NCBI GenBank assembly: GCA_002205965.3
Contig: NADL03000641.1
Location: 186,001-250,000 of the forward strand
Direction of reading: 5' to 3'
DNA: 64,000 nucleotides
DNA from: Kappaphycus alvarezii
Lineage: Eukaryota; Rhodophyta; Florideophyceae; Gigartinales; Solieriaceae
Part shown: one piece after another, positions 35,346 to 47,571 of the stretch
How the letters are laid out: each line of letters starts with the position of its first letter
Position numbering within the stretch: position 1 is the first letter of the stretch
The notes under the pieces: generated by a model
Told to the model about the DNA's origin: nothing
The model's input: the letters and a program-made list of their open reading frames with translations, nothing else
Databases searched by the model: none
Program-made: the position numbers and the translations under genes

Positions 35346-37611
35346 CTTTATGTCAAACGCAGTATGTGTAATGGATGCCATCCATTAGGCAGATGCCAAC
35401 CATTAGGCATACTGCCAAACGCATTGGGTTTGGCCAGTGGCCTCGAGTCGGCTGTGTAAGGGAACTTATGATCAACACATTATGTGTCAACACATTATGT
35501 CTTGATATTCCTTACAGTTTTTTGATATCTACCACCAAAATAACTCCGGAACACTACTGAGCAAATTTCCCACACACTAAACTAAGCAACCCTTTCCCCA
35601 TGTTAGAACCAGCTTCGAGTTGGTATCAACCTTTAATTTGCTAGGCTATAGTATTAGTCGAGCACGGAACACTGTAGCGCATAGAGACCGTCTCTGATGA
35701 CCGCCTTCATGATGGAGAGCTTTATGTTTTTCCAGCATATCGCATAAAAACTGCACGTAATATACCATATAAACAGTTAGAAATATTTCCATTGCGCGCC
35801 GGATAATAGACACATCGCCTGTGTAAGCTTTGTACAGGTGATGGATTCCTTGAACAATCATGAATTCTACCATTTGGCATGAGAAAGAAGAGCTGTATAG
35901 AAGAAGGAAATTTTTTTCCCTCGTTAAATGCCGAAAATATATGCTTTATCCTTTGTCGCGCCACTGCGGACAATCTTTTTGTGCAATTTCATTGCACTTA
36001 CAAATCTATCTGCTTTCCTGTAATTCCACATTACCAATACTGAACTCAATGCCTCTCCCCATGTCGAATCGGTTGACTTAGAATAGTTCTGATTTCCATC
36101 CATCACTACCTTCGGATATAAGATCAAGGAGCTGAGAGCGTTCATTATGTCCGCGAAGACGGCGAGTCACTATATCTTTGCGCACAACGTTAACAAGACC
36201 ACGTAAACTGTCTAAAGGACAAAGCCAGTACGATCCTGTAGATGAAGATTCCCCATCATCACCACCGCATCGAGACCATCGTAGCCGAACGCAATCCAGT
36301 GCTCGTTGCACAGCGTCTACAGGCAAATCACATTCTTCCAGAACATCGTAGTTCTGTAAATAACAGTAATCTCCAATTAATTCAGAGACACAACTTGATC
36401 ACTTGTCCCGATTATGTGAAATTCACAAGGAGGTATGGCCCCCTCCAGAACGAGTTACTCTGATAAGGTACGGTACCTTCGAGAACCATACAGGAAATTT
36501 CTCTGTCTGTGTCCGCTGTGTTTGCCCATCTTCAACCATCACTGTATCGAGTTTCGGAAACTTGGACTTGTATCATGATGGCGCGTCAACAACCTTTTGC
36601 GAGAAACGACGGTGAATCTCCTGTACAGAATCAATGCCCTTGTTTTTCACACAAGATAAAAGCGTGGGTACTTTTTCTTTTTTTTCTTCTCAAATGCGCT
36701 CTGCTTTATTATATGTGGACAAGTCCGCACTACACAGGACCACAGGTTCTGCTAGACGGTTGACTCCGGGCAATGGCTGAACCAATTGCCCACTCAAGCG
36801 AGAAAGGGCCGGAAGAAAACTCCACCACCTGAACCGAGGATTCAGGAGGCTTAAAAAACTCCCACTGTAAGCACATAGGCTTACATATATAGACGGCGAC
36901 GACAACGGCGAGACCTCCGGAGGAGCGAGCTGGACGACCAGCCCGCAAGGCTGTGAAGACCATAACCCCTCGCAGTACGTCAAAATAACGGCATATTTAG
37001 GCGCGGCAGGGTACGGTGGACTTCGCAAACCTTGTTCGAGTAGTAGAGGCATCCTTATACACCTTTACCAGTTCGTCCCACAGGCGCTGGGGGCGCGGAG
37101 AGGCAATCAACTCGATGCGGCTATCGGCAAGAACGTTGCGGCGAGAGCTCCGCACGCGTCACGGGCAATCTCTTAAGCGACGAGCCGGATGAAAGTCCGG
37201 CGCTCACGCCGTTCGCGGGCGCCGAGCGAGATGAATTGAAGGTTGGTTGTATCCAGTCAAGAAGAGACGGACGCTTAAACTGTGGTCAGCGGCGCCCTTT
37301 TGGCCACTTCATATCCGAACATAAATGCTGAAGAAGAGAACTTGATAACTATGTTTGATAAACTGGAGAAATCTTCATTCTGTAAGCCTGATGATTCAAG
37401 TAACTCTATGAAGCTCACCTTCAAAAATTACAAACGCTCAGAATCAACCATATGTAGTAGTTCCCTGCGAAATGTTTGAGATCGGGATGCTCCGGTGGAC
37501 TGTGAGTTTGGCGGATTAGGAATGTCAGCACTTAACTCTGCTTTTGTCGCCCCTAAGAAATCATTCAGGGGTATAAAAAAATCTCCAGCTACGAGAAAAG
37601 ATGTATCTGAT
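35346..37611. other. Unassigned interval
   Basis: On the minus strand, 35646-36400 reads as broken codon-like pieces (VDAVQRALDCVRLRWSRCGG, HGEALSSVLVMW-like and IVQGIHHLYKAYTGDVSIIRR) that could belong to one lost gene, family unknown. Around 36720-37260 G/C rises, with a 7-bp hairpin GCCGGA-TGAAA-GTCCGGC near 37185. Short direct repeats occur at 35378-35411 (TGCCA(T/A)CCATTAGGCA) and 35478-35501. No gene can be supported. Confidence 0.4.
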
Positions 37612-39871
37612 TTAGCTGCCTAAAATTCTCGTCTTTTTCAGACCATCACCCTTCCGTTTTCTATTTTCCGCATTACTTGATTCTTTCCCATGTATTTTTC
37701 GAATCGTTTCTTCCATTTCCGAACGCCGGCGCCTTGATATAAGCTTTTTTAGCCTCTTGTACAATACATGAGCGTACCCGAATAGACCAGCTTCATTGTA
37801 CTGCAATCCCCCTAATCGACGCAAATCATCAATGGAATGGTCGAGCATATGCCACTTAAATTTCCCTGTACGAGATTTTTGGTACGCGCCAAAAACATTC
37901 ACTGTGCTTTTTTTGAACTTCTTAATCGACTCTGTTGCGTGAAAAAGTCGAATTGCATCCCATCAACTATGGTCTTTCGCTGTCAGCAACCGGAGCAGGT
38001 CAACGAACATGACAAATATTTTGGTCATAGGTGCCCGTACATCATCACCGCAGTACCAATCCATCATGGCTCCCGGAAAAGGAGAAATATGTTCCGTAAT
38101 CTTATAATCCTTTGCTTCAAGCATTCTCGAAAGACCGTTGTCACGAAAGAAACAATTCAAGCCGGCCCTACCCCCATCAATACTGAAGTCAACATCAAGG
38201 TTGTACCCGACCGGATTTTTAGAAACAAACCTTAGAAGTGGTTCATTTCACGAATCAACTCTGTTCGGATACTACAAAGAGAGCGTGGAACTTTGTTCGA
38301 GGGATAATGCGCACATCGTTAGTTCATCCGAGTGAAACCTTTCAATTATCGCCTCCTTAATTGTTCTTGAAAGACCCAAATAGAAGTTGTGCATCGGCTC
38401 GTGGGTTCAAATATGGTAAACATCCAGTGTTGTACAGAGACCAACAAACGGGAATGAGTGTAGGACTGGCATGTGGCGTTTTAGCGACCTTGTTTGGAGT
38501 AATGAATTGGCCTCTTGCCTGCATTGCCTGGATACCGATGGCATATTGCTCTCATTCTTTTTCTCCCGCTCCAAAAGTCGAGTGTAATCACTAAGTGCCT
38601 GAGACGTATTAGGAATGTTCCTGTGCTCAAACTCTGTCCAAAACGGAAACTCCTCCTTTGAGGCCAAATATCGGTGACAGGGTAGCGAAGTTCCTATTCC
38701 TGCTCTCACACCGAGGAGCTGCTTGGCTTCCGGCATATCTGCACAGTATGAAGCAAGGAAAACATGACACCTCCACTTCACACCACAAGCATCAACTGCA
38801 GAGAATCCAGATTTCGCAACTTCTCGAAGTGTTTTGACAACAAGGTCGATACTCTCCTGAATTAGTAGCTCGGGTGCGTCACTGTTAACCCCTGTATGCT
38901 CCAAAGGAAGACAGCTAACGTGCTCCCTTCTGTGACAAGTTTCCGGCAACGCTCCTCAACAAAATTGAGAACTGTAACATGAAAGTGGTAAGAGGTTAAA
39001 AGAGAAGGCTTCAGCGAAGTTACAGACTTGTCACTGTAGAGCTGCAGTAGCGAAATGACCGACTGCTCCCATCTGCGTCCATTGTTCACCAGCACACGTT
39101 CCTATCACTGTCGGACAAAATAGCATCTCGGACAACCGGAATACATTGTCGACCGAGTTCTGCATTCACCGGATGATTTGACATTGCACTCCTACCGGGG
39201 CCCCGAAGAATGTCTGAGGTACTGACCTGTTTCGCTTGAGCAATCAAGACATAGACATTATTTCGTTAATAACACTGGCCCGTGAGTGCCGAGTTGATGG
39301 TAGACATGTATATGACACGAAACCCGTTCCCTTTTGCAGCAGTGCAGGATTCTTGTTCGCCATTCTCATCATAGTTCAGGATGTCCTGGAATCCCTGGAA
39401 TGAAGATTTGAATGCATGCCCAGTGAAATACCTCGATGGTAATTTCCCATAGAGTCCTCTTGCTATCATGTTACCACATTTGCCGGAGACGGCTTGCAGA
39501 AGGCATGAAATTTCTCCAAGGGCAGAATTTACGCGAACCTTAACTTGTTTATCCGCCGAAAGCTGGGCTCCTGGCTGGACAAAAAATTTAACAGCAGCTC
39601 TTTTTAAAGCCTCATCGTAAGCTTTACCTTCTCGTTGCGCAGCAGAAATAATTTCGTCTCCCTCGCATAGTCCTGGAAATAACGCACGGTCAATTGGTAT
39701 TTTACGCGCATATCCTCCCAATGTCACAGGTATTGACCTTCTCCCACTCGAAGCAGACCCAGCTAAACCGCTTCTTGACTGGTAGAAGTTGCAATTCCCA
39801 ATATGACTTAAAAGAACGAGCGGATTCCAGGATGCGAATATCCACAAACGGAACTTAGCGTATCGCTGCAA
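37612..39871 (-). pseudogene. CACTA/En-Spm (tnp2-like) transposase remnant
   Basis: From 39871 downward on minus: a 201-codon frame (39871-39266) of unclear role, then FVEERCRKLVTEGS, WRCHVFLASYCADMPEAKQL, LGVRAGIGTSLPCHRYL (38949-38407), FPFVGLCTTLDVYHI, THEPMHNFYLGLSRTI (about 38375-38330) and FKWHMLDHSIDDLRRLGG with LFGYAHVLYKRLKK (37902-37612). The cysteine-containing S-Y-C-A-D-M-P-E, the E-P-M-H-N...G-L-S motif and the K-W-H-x-L-D-H..D-D-L-R-R-L-G block appear in this order in tnp2-like transposases of animals and fungi. Stops and at least four frame changes separate the blocks. No terminal CACTA inverted repeats were identified. Confidence 0.65.
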
Positions 39872-41879
39872 TCTTTCTTCTTCTAGGCTTTTTCATGATC
39901 TGAAGTGAGGAGAGATTAGATACTTTGCTTCAGCAATCAATGGGGGAGCCGGACACTCCCAGGATACGCCTGTTTATCCGGGGGAGATGCAATCTAACTT
40001 CGAACGATTGAAGCGGACAGCGGTTCGTTGCAGAAAAGAGAGCACCTGGAAAGGAGTGCAGGAGAGAGGGAGCCTCTCAGCTAAAGATTCCTTACAACGT
40101 GAGATCCTGGAAGCACAGTCAACAAATTAAGCTATTTCAGTCGAGAAATCTAATGTGTCAAGTCCAAGATCCTACTATGTCGTGCAAAACGGTAGAAAAG
40201 ACAAAAAATTACATCAATAAACAAAACTGTTTGCAGTACATTAAGAATGATGCTTCAAACCGAAGTCACGATTCAACCCACGCGGAATAAGGATTCAATA
40301 TGAGATGCATTGAACCCTCAGCGGACTCTTGTTATGGTACTAGAGCTGACCTCACTCTGATATGCTTTATTTAATAAAACTATGAGGTTCTTGTTATCTC
40401 CGCTGTCAAAAAACAGAAAAAATTCATATATTAATTGCGAAATACAACAGTGTGTAAATTTATCTGTGTATCTGATTTGCCACGTTGTTCCCAGTCGGAT
40501 AGCGGGTGGCGTTTCTGGTTGCAGCAATCCACTGTAGCCAATCAATCTGTACATATGGGGTCCTATTTTAACGACATATGTCTTTACTATCGTGATCGCT
40601 CACAGATCGCAATAATTGTGATGTTGAGAAAGCGGGCTCCCGGTAGCAATTGAATTCAAATTCCGTTGTTTTCAGAGAATCCGATCTATAAAACGGTAAG
40701 GCTTGAATCACTACATGATTTGGCACGATTTGAAATTGTGCAGTGATTCACGCCTTGCCGTTTTCACTGCTGAAGTTCAGCAGTGATTCCCTGAGTGCCA
40801 GTTGCCCATGTCGTTCCCTTCCCTTTATCAACTGCGCAGTGCCTCAGGTGTTATTTGGCTCCCCCGCTACGAGACGGGTCTGGGACGGGACCGTAATAAC
40901 TAAAATTCCCATTGCCAACCAAGTAAAAACTACTGATGACACCCAGTAGAGTTTGCAGAGGTACTTTATGTTTATTTTTTTGGTTCTATCATCCTCGATT
41001 GCAACGCATGTGTAACTGCCGCTTGTGGGAGTTGCCCCGAATATCTTATCTGCGAGTTTGTCAAACCAGACCAACTACGTCAGTTAATACCTGATAGGAA
41101 ATGCGTGCAGCGCAGGGTACTTCTCAATCAGGTACGTACCCAATGCCTCAAGCTTGTTCCTTGACAAATTTTATCGTGTGGGTGTATTGGCATTACCCAG
41201 TGGTAATGGTCTAAGATTTTATTTTCATTCCAGTTGGAGCTTGGCTGAATATCAAGCAGCTCCGTCGATGTAGGTTACTTCTTCTACAATTTCGCGCAAC
41301 CAAGTCGGTCCGAAGATGAAAAATTGCACATACCATAACATTTGGTTCATTACTGTCCAGCTAATATTCAGTATTGTGTGCTTCTGCGAGCCTCTGCGCT
41401 AGCAAAATGGGACAACAGCGGCACAGCAAGACTACTCGAAATCAGATCGATTCGGTAAGTGATTTTGATTTTACCAACCAGTGACTGAATTATATCCAAT
41501 GGACTTTGATTCTAAAAGTTGCGTTTTAAGTTAAGTGGTAGTGGGTCTCTCTCTCATGTGTTGCGTAATCGGGTCCAGCGGTTTTGTCTCTCATATGTTG
41601 CGCGATCAGGTGGAATTCAAATATGAGTTCCCAGAGTGAAACCGAGGTGGTGTCGAGTATTGTAGGGACTGCATATGATGACAGCTTTCACAGAGATATT
41701 GGAAAACGGCCGGGGATTTACCGTGTTGCGCGAAAAGGTAAAGGTAAATTAGTTTAATTACAGCTCCATAGTAGGAATAGAATGGATCAACTGACAATGT
41801 ACACCCATCCCGGTAGGGGAATGGGGATCTCGTCAAGGGACTCCAGCAACTATCACGGGAGACCCAGATGTCGTCCAGG
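39872..41879. other. Unassigned interval with hairpins
   Basis: No gene supported. Small features: the hairpin pair at 40690-40786 and a possible mini-exon (ATG 41407 to a GTAAGT donor at 41454). A spaced direct repeat GTCTCTC..ATGTGTTGCG / GTCTCTCATATGTTGCG lies near 41550-41610. Confidence 0.5.
40690..40786. repeat. 26-bp-arm hairpin followed by an 11-bp-arm hairpin
   Basis: Arms 40690-40715 (AAAACGGTAAGGC...) and 40739-40764 pair with three mismatches over a 23-base loop. Directly after, TCACTGCTGAA-G-TTCAGCAGTGA (40764-40786) is a perfect near-palindrome. The motif CAGTGATTC recurs in both. Confidence 0.95.
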
Positions 41880-42400
41880 AGTAGCAAACCCGGCCCAGGT
41901 CAGCAAAATGTTTGCTGCTATTTCTCTCCCGGATTACCTGGGGTGTTTCCCAAGAATATGATCCAGGCTTAGGGGATCCCGGGAAAATCTGGGTAATTCT
42001 GGGCATTTTTACGAAATGACTATGTGTTAAGGAGGCAGTTATCATGCGATCCCTGGTCCAGGTGATAGGCTGTCCTGGGCTGATTCCTGGGAATCTCTCC
42101 AGGTATCCTGGGGTGTTTCCCAGGAATCTGTTCCAGGCGTAGAGAGTCCTGGGGAGTTCTGGATGATCCAGGGGTTTTAATTAATGCTAAAGTCCCAGGA
42201 AGTTAGTGAGAATTCGATTCCTGTCCAGGTGATCTGGCGCAATGGTCAGATTCCTGGGAATCTGTCCAGGTATCATGGGGTGTTCTTGGAACTTCTGCCC
42301 AGAATTCCGAGGCAGAAATCTCTGTCAGGCTTATTCCAGTAATCATGGTCCAGTTTCTGTCCAGCGGATGCCAGGATTCCTAGGCCTTACCTGGGTTGTA
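41880..42400. repeat. CCTGGGAAT-type repeats, second array
   Basis: About three degenerate tandem units of roughly 170 bp. Each contains CCAGGT(A/G)AT, ATTCCTGGGAATCT, CCAGGTATC and TGGGGTGTTTCCCA(G/A)GAAT (compare about 41930-42000, 42055-42180 and 42225-42300). They share the ATTCCTGGGA core with the 27.4-28.2 kb array, 14 kb away. Confidence 0.8.
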
Positions 42401-42446
42401 AAATTACCGACGCATTTTCCTCAAATTCATCAATATCGGCAATAAT

Positions 42447-43480
42447 TTATTTATCTTGAGAAGCAAAGGCATTATTAATGTTTGCCTCATCAGTTTCCGG
42501 GCTTTCAGGAACCTCTTGTTCACTATCCTTCCCATGAAAAACCAATATAATCCGTTTTGTAACCTGATCGAGTACCCTGTACATGTAGTTCTCAACGATT
42601 CCCATGAGTATCATGTCTTTTACCTTCCTGTCAAGCATTTTACAATTTTTTCCAGCTTTTTACGCTTCCTATTGCGATGGTGACAAGGGCCTCGCATCCA
42701 ATTGTGCGAAACATCAGTATATCTGGTTTTCTCTTATTGGTCAATTCGAAAGGGTTTTCCTTCTTAAAAAACTCGGAGGTATGATATTCATTAGTTCAAC
42801 TGCATGGAGTGCACCTACACCCCAGAAATAATCTTCCAAAATTAGCTTTACTAAGCACACATCTTACACAATCAATAATACTCCTGTTCATTCGTTTTAC
42901 TACCACGTTTGCATTTGGGTTATCAGCGGCAGTTAAAACTTGAATAAAACCATTCATTGGCCATGATATGCTTCAAATTCCTATTGAAAATCCCCTTTAA
43001 TTATCTGTGTGGATCGTTTTAACATCACGCGCGTATAGCGTTTTGAATGGTTTTATAAAGAACCGAGATTGATCAGCCACTTCACTTTTCCATGTCAATG
43101 AATAGATACATTTATATATCGTTGCACATTCAATGATTAAAAGAAAAATTTTCGAACATCCCCAACTCTCGACAGGCATTAAATCACAAAGATCAGAAGA
43201 TATGATATCTCCCAATGCGTCGCTTGCATCTACCAGGGTACCTCTTTTGTGGACTGCTTTTTTGCTTTCTAATCGCACAAAAATTTCATTTCACTCTCTC
43301 TGGAGTGTCATGCAGGTTAATTCATCCAGCATTTTGTCCTTGGACTATTTCACATACTTTACTTTCCCGACATAACCTGTGTGTAACGGCTTTATCTGAG
43401 ACCAAACTATTCTTCAATCTATCCCTTTCGAAAACAGAATCAACATTTCTAACAGTGGTAGCAAAGCAAGTTTTTCTACA
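42447..43480 (-). pseudogene. Copia element C: integrase fragment
   Basis: On minus: FVRLESKKAVHKRGT, SSDLCDLMPVESWG (normally H-S-D-L-C-G-P-M) and KSEVADQSRFFIKPFKTLYA, then DVKTIHTDN with the second catalytic aspartate. Beyond are NANVVVKRMNRSIIDCVR (glutamate position lost), FKKENPFELTNKRKPDI and the post-integrase linker DRKVKDMILMGIVENYMYRV with VTKRIILVFHG. This is the Copia integrase and the link to reverse transcriptase. Stops and frame changes throughout. Oriented opposite to the gag piece just to the right. Confidence 0.75.
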
Positions 43481-43749
43481 TTGGGGGGGAGATTTTGGAA
43501 TCGAAGGATGAGAAGGTTCCTAAGTTTCACGGTAAGAATGATGAGAGTTTTCATCTGTGAAGGTTCAGAATGGAAGCTTTTTTTAGAACAAAGAATGCAT
43601 GTCCATAGATAATGACGGAGAATCATTGCCTCATCGGACAGACGATGAATAAGTGTCAAACTTCCAGAGAAGGAAGAAGAAAGAAATTTCTCTGATATTT
43701 CAGGCCTTAAGCTATAACCCTTAACGGTTGTATTAAAACATTCTAAAGA

Positions 43750-44100
43750 ATCAACTGAAATGTGGGCAAATTTGAAAGCGGGTTACGGCGGAAAGTCAAG
43801 TAGCAGCAACGTGACATTGGTAAATAGAGCATTTCCAAAGAAAAATGAAATTGAGGAGACTATTGCTGAACAAATCAATGACCTTGAGCTCATTTTTACC
43901 AAGCTTCAAAATGTAGGTCAATCGATTAATGAACTGATGCAGGTGTCGATTCTTCTCGTATCAATCAAGGAATGAAGTGAATATGAGTCAAAATTTGCTA
44001 ATATTTGGAAGATTGATGAGGATAAAGCGTCCTGGGATACAGCTACTATTCGAATGATTGATTAGTATAAAGACAGAAACTTAACAATTGAGAAAATCCC
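43750..44100 (+). pseudogene. Copia element D: gag (UBN2-type) fragment
   Basis: MWANLKAGYGGKSS, then NEIEETIAEQINDLELIFTK, SINELMQVSILLVSI, a stop at 43973, and on in frame SEYESKFANIW then IDEDKASWDT and MIDxYKDRNLT. This is the core of a Copia gag (UBN2 family): W..L...Y...S, a helix pair around I.E.I, and the S.Y...I region. It is too short to have been a whole gag. Confidence 0.8.
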
Positions 44101-45982
44101 CTAAACCACTGTCACATATATATTTATAAAAGCATAAACTTAATCCGCTAAATATAAAGTGGACGGCGTCTATACTCTCCGTAGTTGTTTTCTATCATTC
44201 ATTCACCGTCGACAGTTATGCGTTGGATATAAAACCCCACTGCGAAAAAAAACTTCCTTGAACGAAAAAGCCGATGTTGCCCGCGGTTGTACTTTTTCTT
44301 GTTGGAATTCTTGATCTTTTGAGCTATTCCTTATGCTTGTGACACTTCTTGAGCTTATTTTAGTGTTTGGGGAAGATTGTTTGTATTTGTCTTGAGTTTT
44401 TGTTGCATTTTTGATGGGTGAAGTTTATGCCTTCCCAAGTCGAGATAGTTAGATTAGATTGCAGAACTTAAAAGTGTGTGGTTTTGAGGCCCTTGATAGA
44501 GAGAAATCATTGGTAGACGAGGTAATCAGACCCAATTACCACAATGAGGAGGTTTTGCAAGCTAAAAAGTTCTACCTTAGTATAGTTGAGCGAACAGAAA
44601 GAGGTGGGTAAGGACGACAGTTGAGAGTGCTGCAAGAGAGTAGAAAAGGAACAAGGTCTACCACATATGCTCAGTGAACAGCGTAAAAAAAATTTTCTAG
44701 GGTCTGAAATTGACTCTCAACTTCCTAACAACTTAGGACTTGAATTGAAATTGTCTCTCAACTTGCTTCACCTCTCCAAGAGGAAGAAGTTTGAGCAGCT
44801 TGAATAGACTTTTCGGCTTACCATTAAGTCTCAAACAAACGTATTGAGAACCACAGAATACATCAGAGTGAATCGTGTGAACGAGAGAGACTAGTAAAAG
44901 ATATTTCTTCAAGGTAAATATCTAGGTGCCATAACCGTTCCTGCCACCCATAGGCCAGGGGTGGGAATTGATGTGTTAATTATATGGAATTTTTAGAGTC
45001 ACTCTTAATATTACCCAGAATCTTGGCGGTTACTGAGATCCATTAATAAAATATAAATAAAATAATAAATCCGCCCATAAATTTGAAAAAATTCATCTGT
45101 AGTATCGCTCCCTGAACCGTCCGACACCCCGACCCATGCACCGAACTTCACGTTTCCATAAATTGCGTTTGATTCTATCTGTTCACCTGCCCCAAAAATA
45201 TTGTATTACTCGAGGAATTATTCCAACGAAAGCGCGGAGGTATAACACGACTGCACGCGTGATACGACAGCCTGTGTATCAGCTCCTAAGTTGCATCATC
45301 TGGTCGTCTATTCCTATGGCTATCCGCTCGCGCACACCGCTACACGTAATCGGCGTGGACCATCCAGTTGGTTCCTAGCCCTATAGTCGAACTGCAATGA
45401 ACACCATAGGAAATATTTGCTGTAAATTAAAAATATCTCTCAAATTTAGATACTGTAAAAATATCTTGCAAATTCAGATACTGTATCCGAAATGGATCCT
45501 CTTCTAGATTTCTTCGCGGGTGCAAGTTTGGTGCATATCAGCCCCCTAGTAGCACCTTACATCACAACCGCTACAGAAGATGTCAATGATCATAAATAAA
45601 GTTGACCTCTTGGTTTTCAGCAACCAGTGCCGTCGTCTAGTTATCAAGCGCCTTCCCTAGCACTCAGTAAATTCCTTCACCATGCTCGCCTTGTCAAGAA
45701 CACTCGCTTTGCCGAGTAGATACATTCCAAGGGGCCTTTGCATCGCTTCATTGTCCTTCCATTCTCCACGTTGGGGGCTGGCACCAGCTCGCTCGGGACT
45801 TTGCCAACCGGGTTGCGACTGGAATTATCGCACAGGCATCCGTTCCGATTGTTGATGCGCTGCAAAAATTTTTCGCTCCTCACGCGGCGAGACTCGTAAA
45901 GATAAAACCAGCTGTCTGCTGGAAGTGGTTTTGAGCGACAATTCCACATATTGTGATCTGTCATACAAAGTGTTGCGTAAAG
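44101..45982. other. Unassigned interval with a possible Copia polypurine tract
   Basis: No gene supported. AGGCCAGGGGTGGGAATTGA (44952-44971) followed by TGTGTTAATTATATGG looks like a Copia polypurine tract and LTR start; TGTTAATT also begins the presumed LTR at 8521. A 28-bp tandem repeat lies at 45428-45483. Small ORFs (45136-45378, 45677-46013) have no motif. Confidence 0.4.
45428..45483. repeat. 28-bp tandem duplication
   Basis: TAAAAATATC(T/T)(C/G)... AGATACTG twice: 45428-45455 and 45456-45483. Confidence 0.9.
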
Positions 45983-47571
45983 CAAAAATGCAGCGCAACA
46001 CTCTCATACACAAGCAAAAGGTTGCCGTCCAAAAAAAATTCTTGCGGTGGAAAGCGGAGGTAGCTTAGAGTGCCCAAGCGGATCTCGCTATATGGGTAAA
46101 GAAGAGGTTTTCACTGCGTTTTCTACCTCCACAACCCGTCTTTTCCGGACTGCTTCTAACAAGAAACTACTTGCCCTAAAGCATAAAGCTATTTGCCGCA
46201 GTAGGTCTGGTGCGCAACATGCTCTAGAGGAAACCATTGCGACCTGGGAAAAGTCAAAGTATGACGCTCGACAATGCAATACAGGTGACGTCATTCGACA
46301 TAAATCTCTAAGACCTCAAAAGGAAGTCAATTATCTGCTATCACAGAACGAGTCGATAAGCATGAAGCTTACTTTTGGGTGGCTGGCTAGATTTCAGGAG
46401 CGCTGGAACCTTAGGAGCTCGAGGCGGTGTCATGGAGAAAGCAGGAATGCAGATGTGGCAGCAGTGGAAAACCCTTTGCCTCAGCTTACGAGCTTGGTTT
46501 CAGAATACCACAGAGATGATGTTTGGAATGATGATGAGTGGGTACTTTATTATGGAATGGCTCCAGACAGGACGATTTCGGAAAAAACGATGCCCGGCAG
46601 GAAAAAAGCTAGAGTGCATTTGACACATTTGGTTTATTCAAACGCCAGCGGCACGGAACAGATTCCTTTGATGATCATTATGCATGCTTTTGCCCGCGAG
46701 CCTTCCGAGGCAAACCATGACAGGTGCTTGGATTCGACTACTAGAATAAAACGAAGACTTGGATGAATTCAGGAATATTCGTCTCCTGGTTGGACCATTT
46801 CAGCACCTTTATAAGAAGGAATTGAAGCAGAAAATGATTCCTTTTATTTGACAATTGCGGTGCATATGGGACTGTGCAAACCCTCCCGGAGTTATTAGAT
46901 GTGATAATTGAGTTTCTCTCTCCGAATACTACCTCAAAACCTCAACCCATGGATGCTGGAATTATTTCAAACTTAAAAAATCGCTACCAAAAGCTTCAAT
47001 ATGACGGGCTCTTGATGCACTTGATGAAAAAGGTTTGAACAATTACGAGATCGATTACCTGTTGGGAATGAAGTTGGTTCGTGATTTTTGGGGCTCATTT
47101 CCAGCGACCACCATTTCAAATTGTTGGAATAAAACTGGTGTGTACGATTCTAATACTGCCGACGCAGCATGTGAATTCGATCAAGGTGCCGAGCGAGAGA
47201 AAGAGGAGCTCGAGAATGTTGTAAGTCAGATTGCCACTCCCCGCGCAAGTATGGATATCAGCTAACTGCTGAATTGTGATAACATAGACTGTTTAAAGCA
47301 GCCAAAACTTAATAACATGGCCGAGGATATTGCTTGGGAAATTTGATGAGACAGGGAGAGCATCGACGTATGTGATAATCAGGATGAGCTTTTATGGTAC
47401 CTTCTCACGACAAGCAGCTTCATTCTCTTTCATTCGCAATGCTTGTAATTGAGGCGCAGAATGCTCCTAATTTTAGCGCTCTATGTTGTCTTCGTCGGTT
47501 AAAGCGCAACATCACCACGCGGAAAGCTATTAACAAACTTCAATCAACTATGGATTCATTCTGTCAGTAAA
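45983..47571 (+). pseudogene. pogo/Tigger-like (Tc1-mariner) transposase, frameshifted
   Basis: The N-terminal helix-turn-helix region (LIHKQKVAVQKKF...SAQADLAIWVKKRFS) starts at about 45989 in one frame. It continues at 46047-46766 with a CENP-B-type second helix-turn-helix (LKHKAICRSRS..AQHALEETIATWE; FGWLARFQERWNLRSSR). The DDE domain carries DDVWNDDEWVLYYGM with the first aspartate, GRKKARVHLTHLVYSNASG and EQIPLMIIMHA. After a frame change: FYLDNCGAYGTVQTLPELL (second aspartate) and NTTSKPQPMDAGIISNLKNRY (third). The end is an FWGSFPATTISNCWNKTG helix and a C-terminal tail reaching about 47571 (RRLKRNITTRKAINKLQST). All three acidic positions survive; frameshifts and stops kill it. In life it would cut and paste at TA sites. 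I could not fix the terminal inverted repeats. Confidence 0.88.

Noticed and set aside
37180..37200. GCCGGATGAAAGTCCGGC hairpin, reminiscent of a group II intron element
   Set aside because: No other intron domains or intron-encoded protein nearby.
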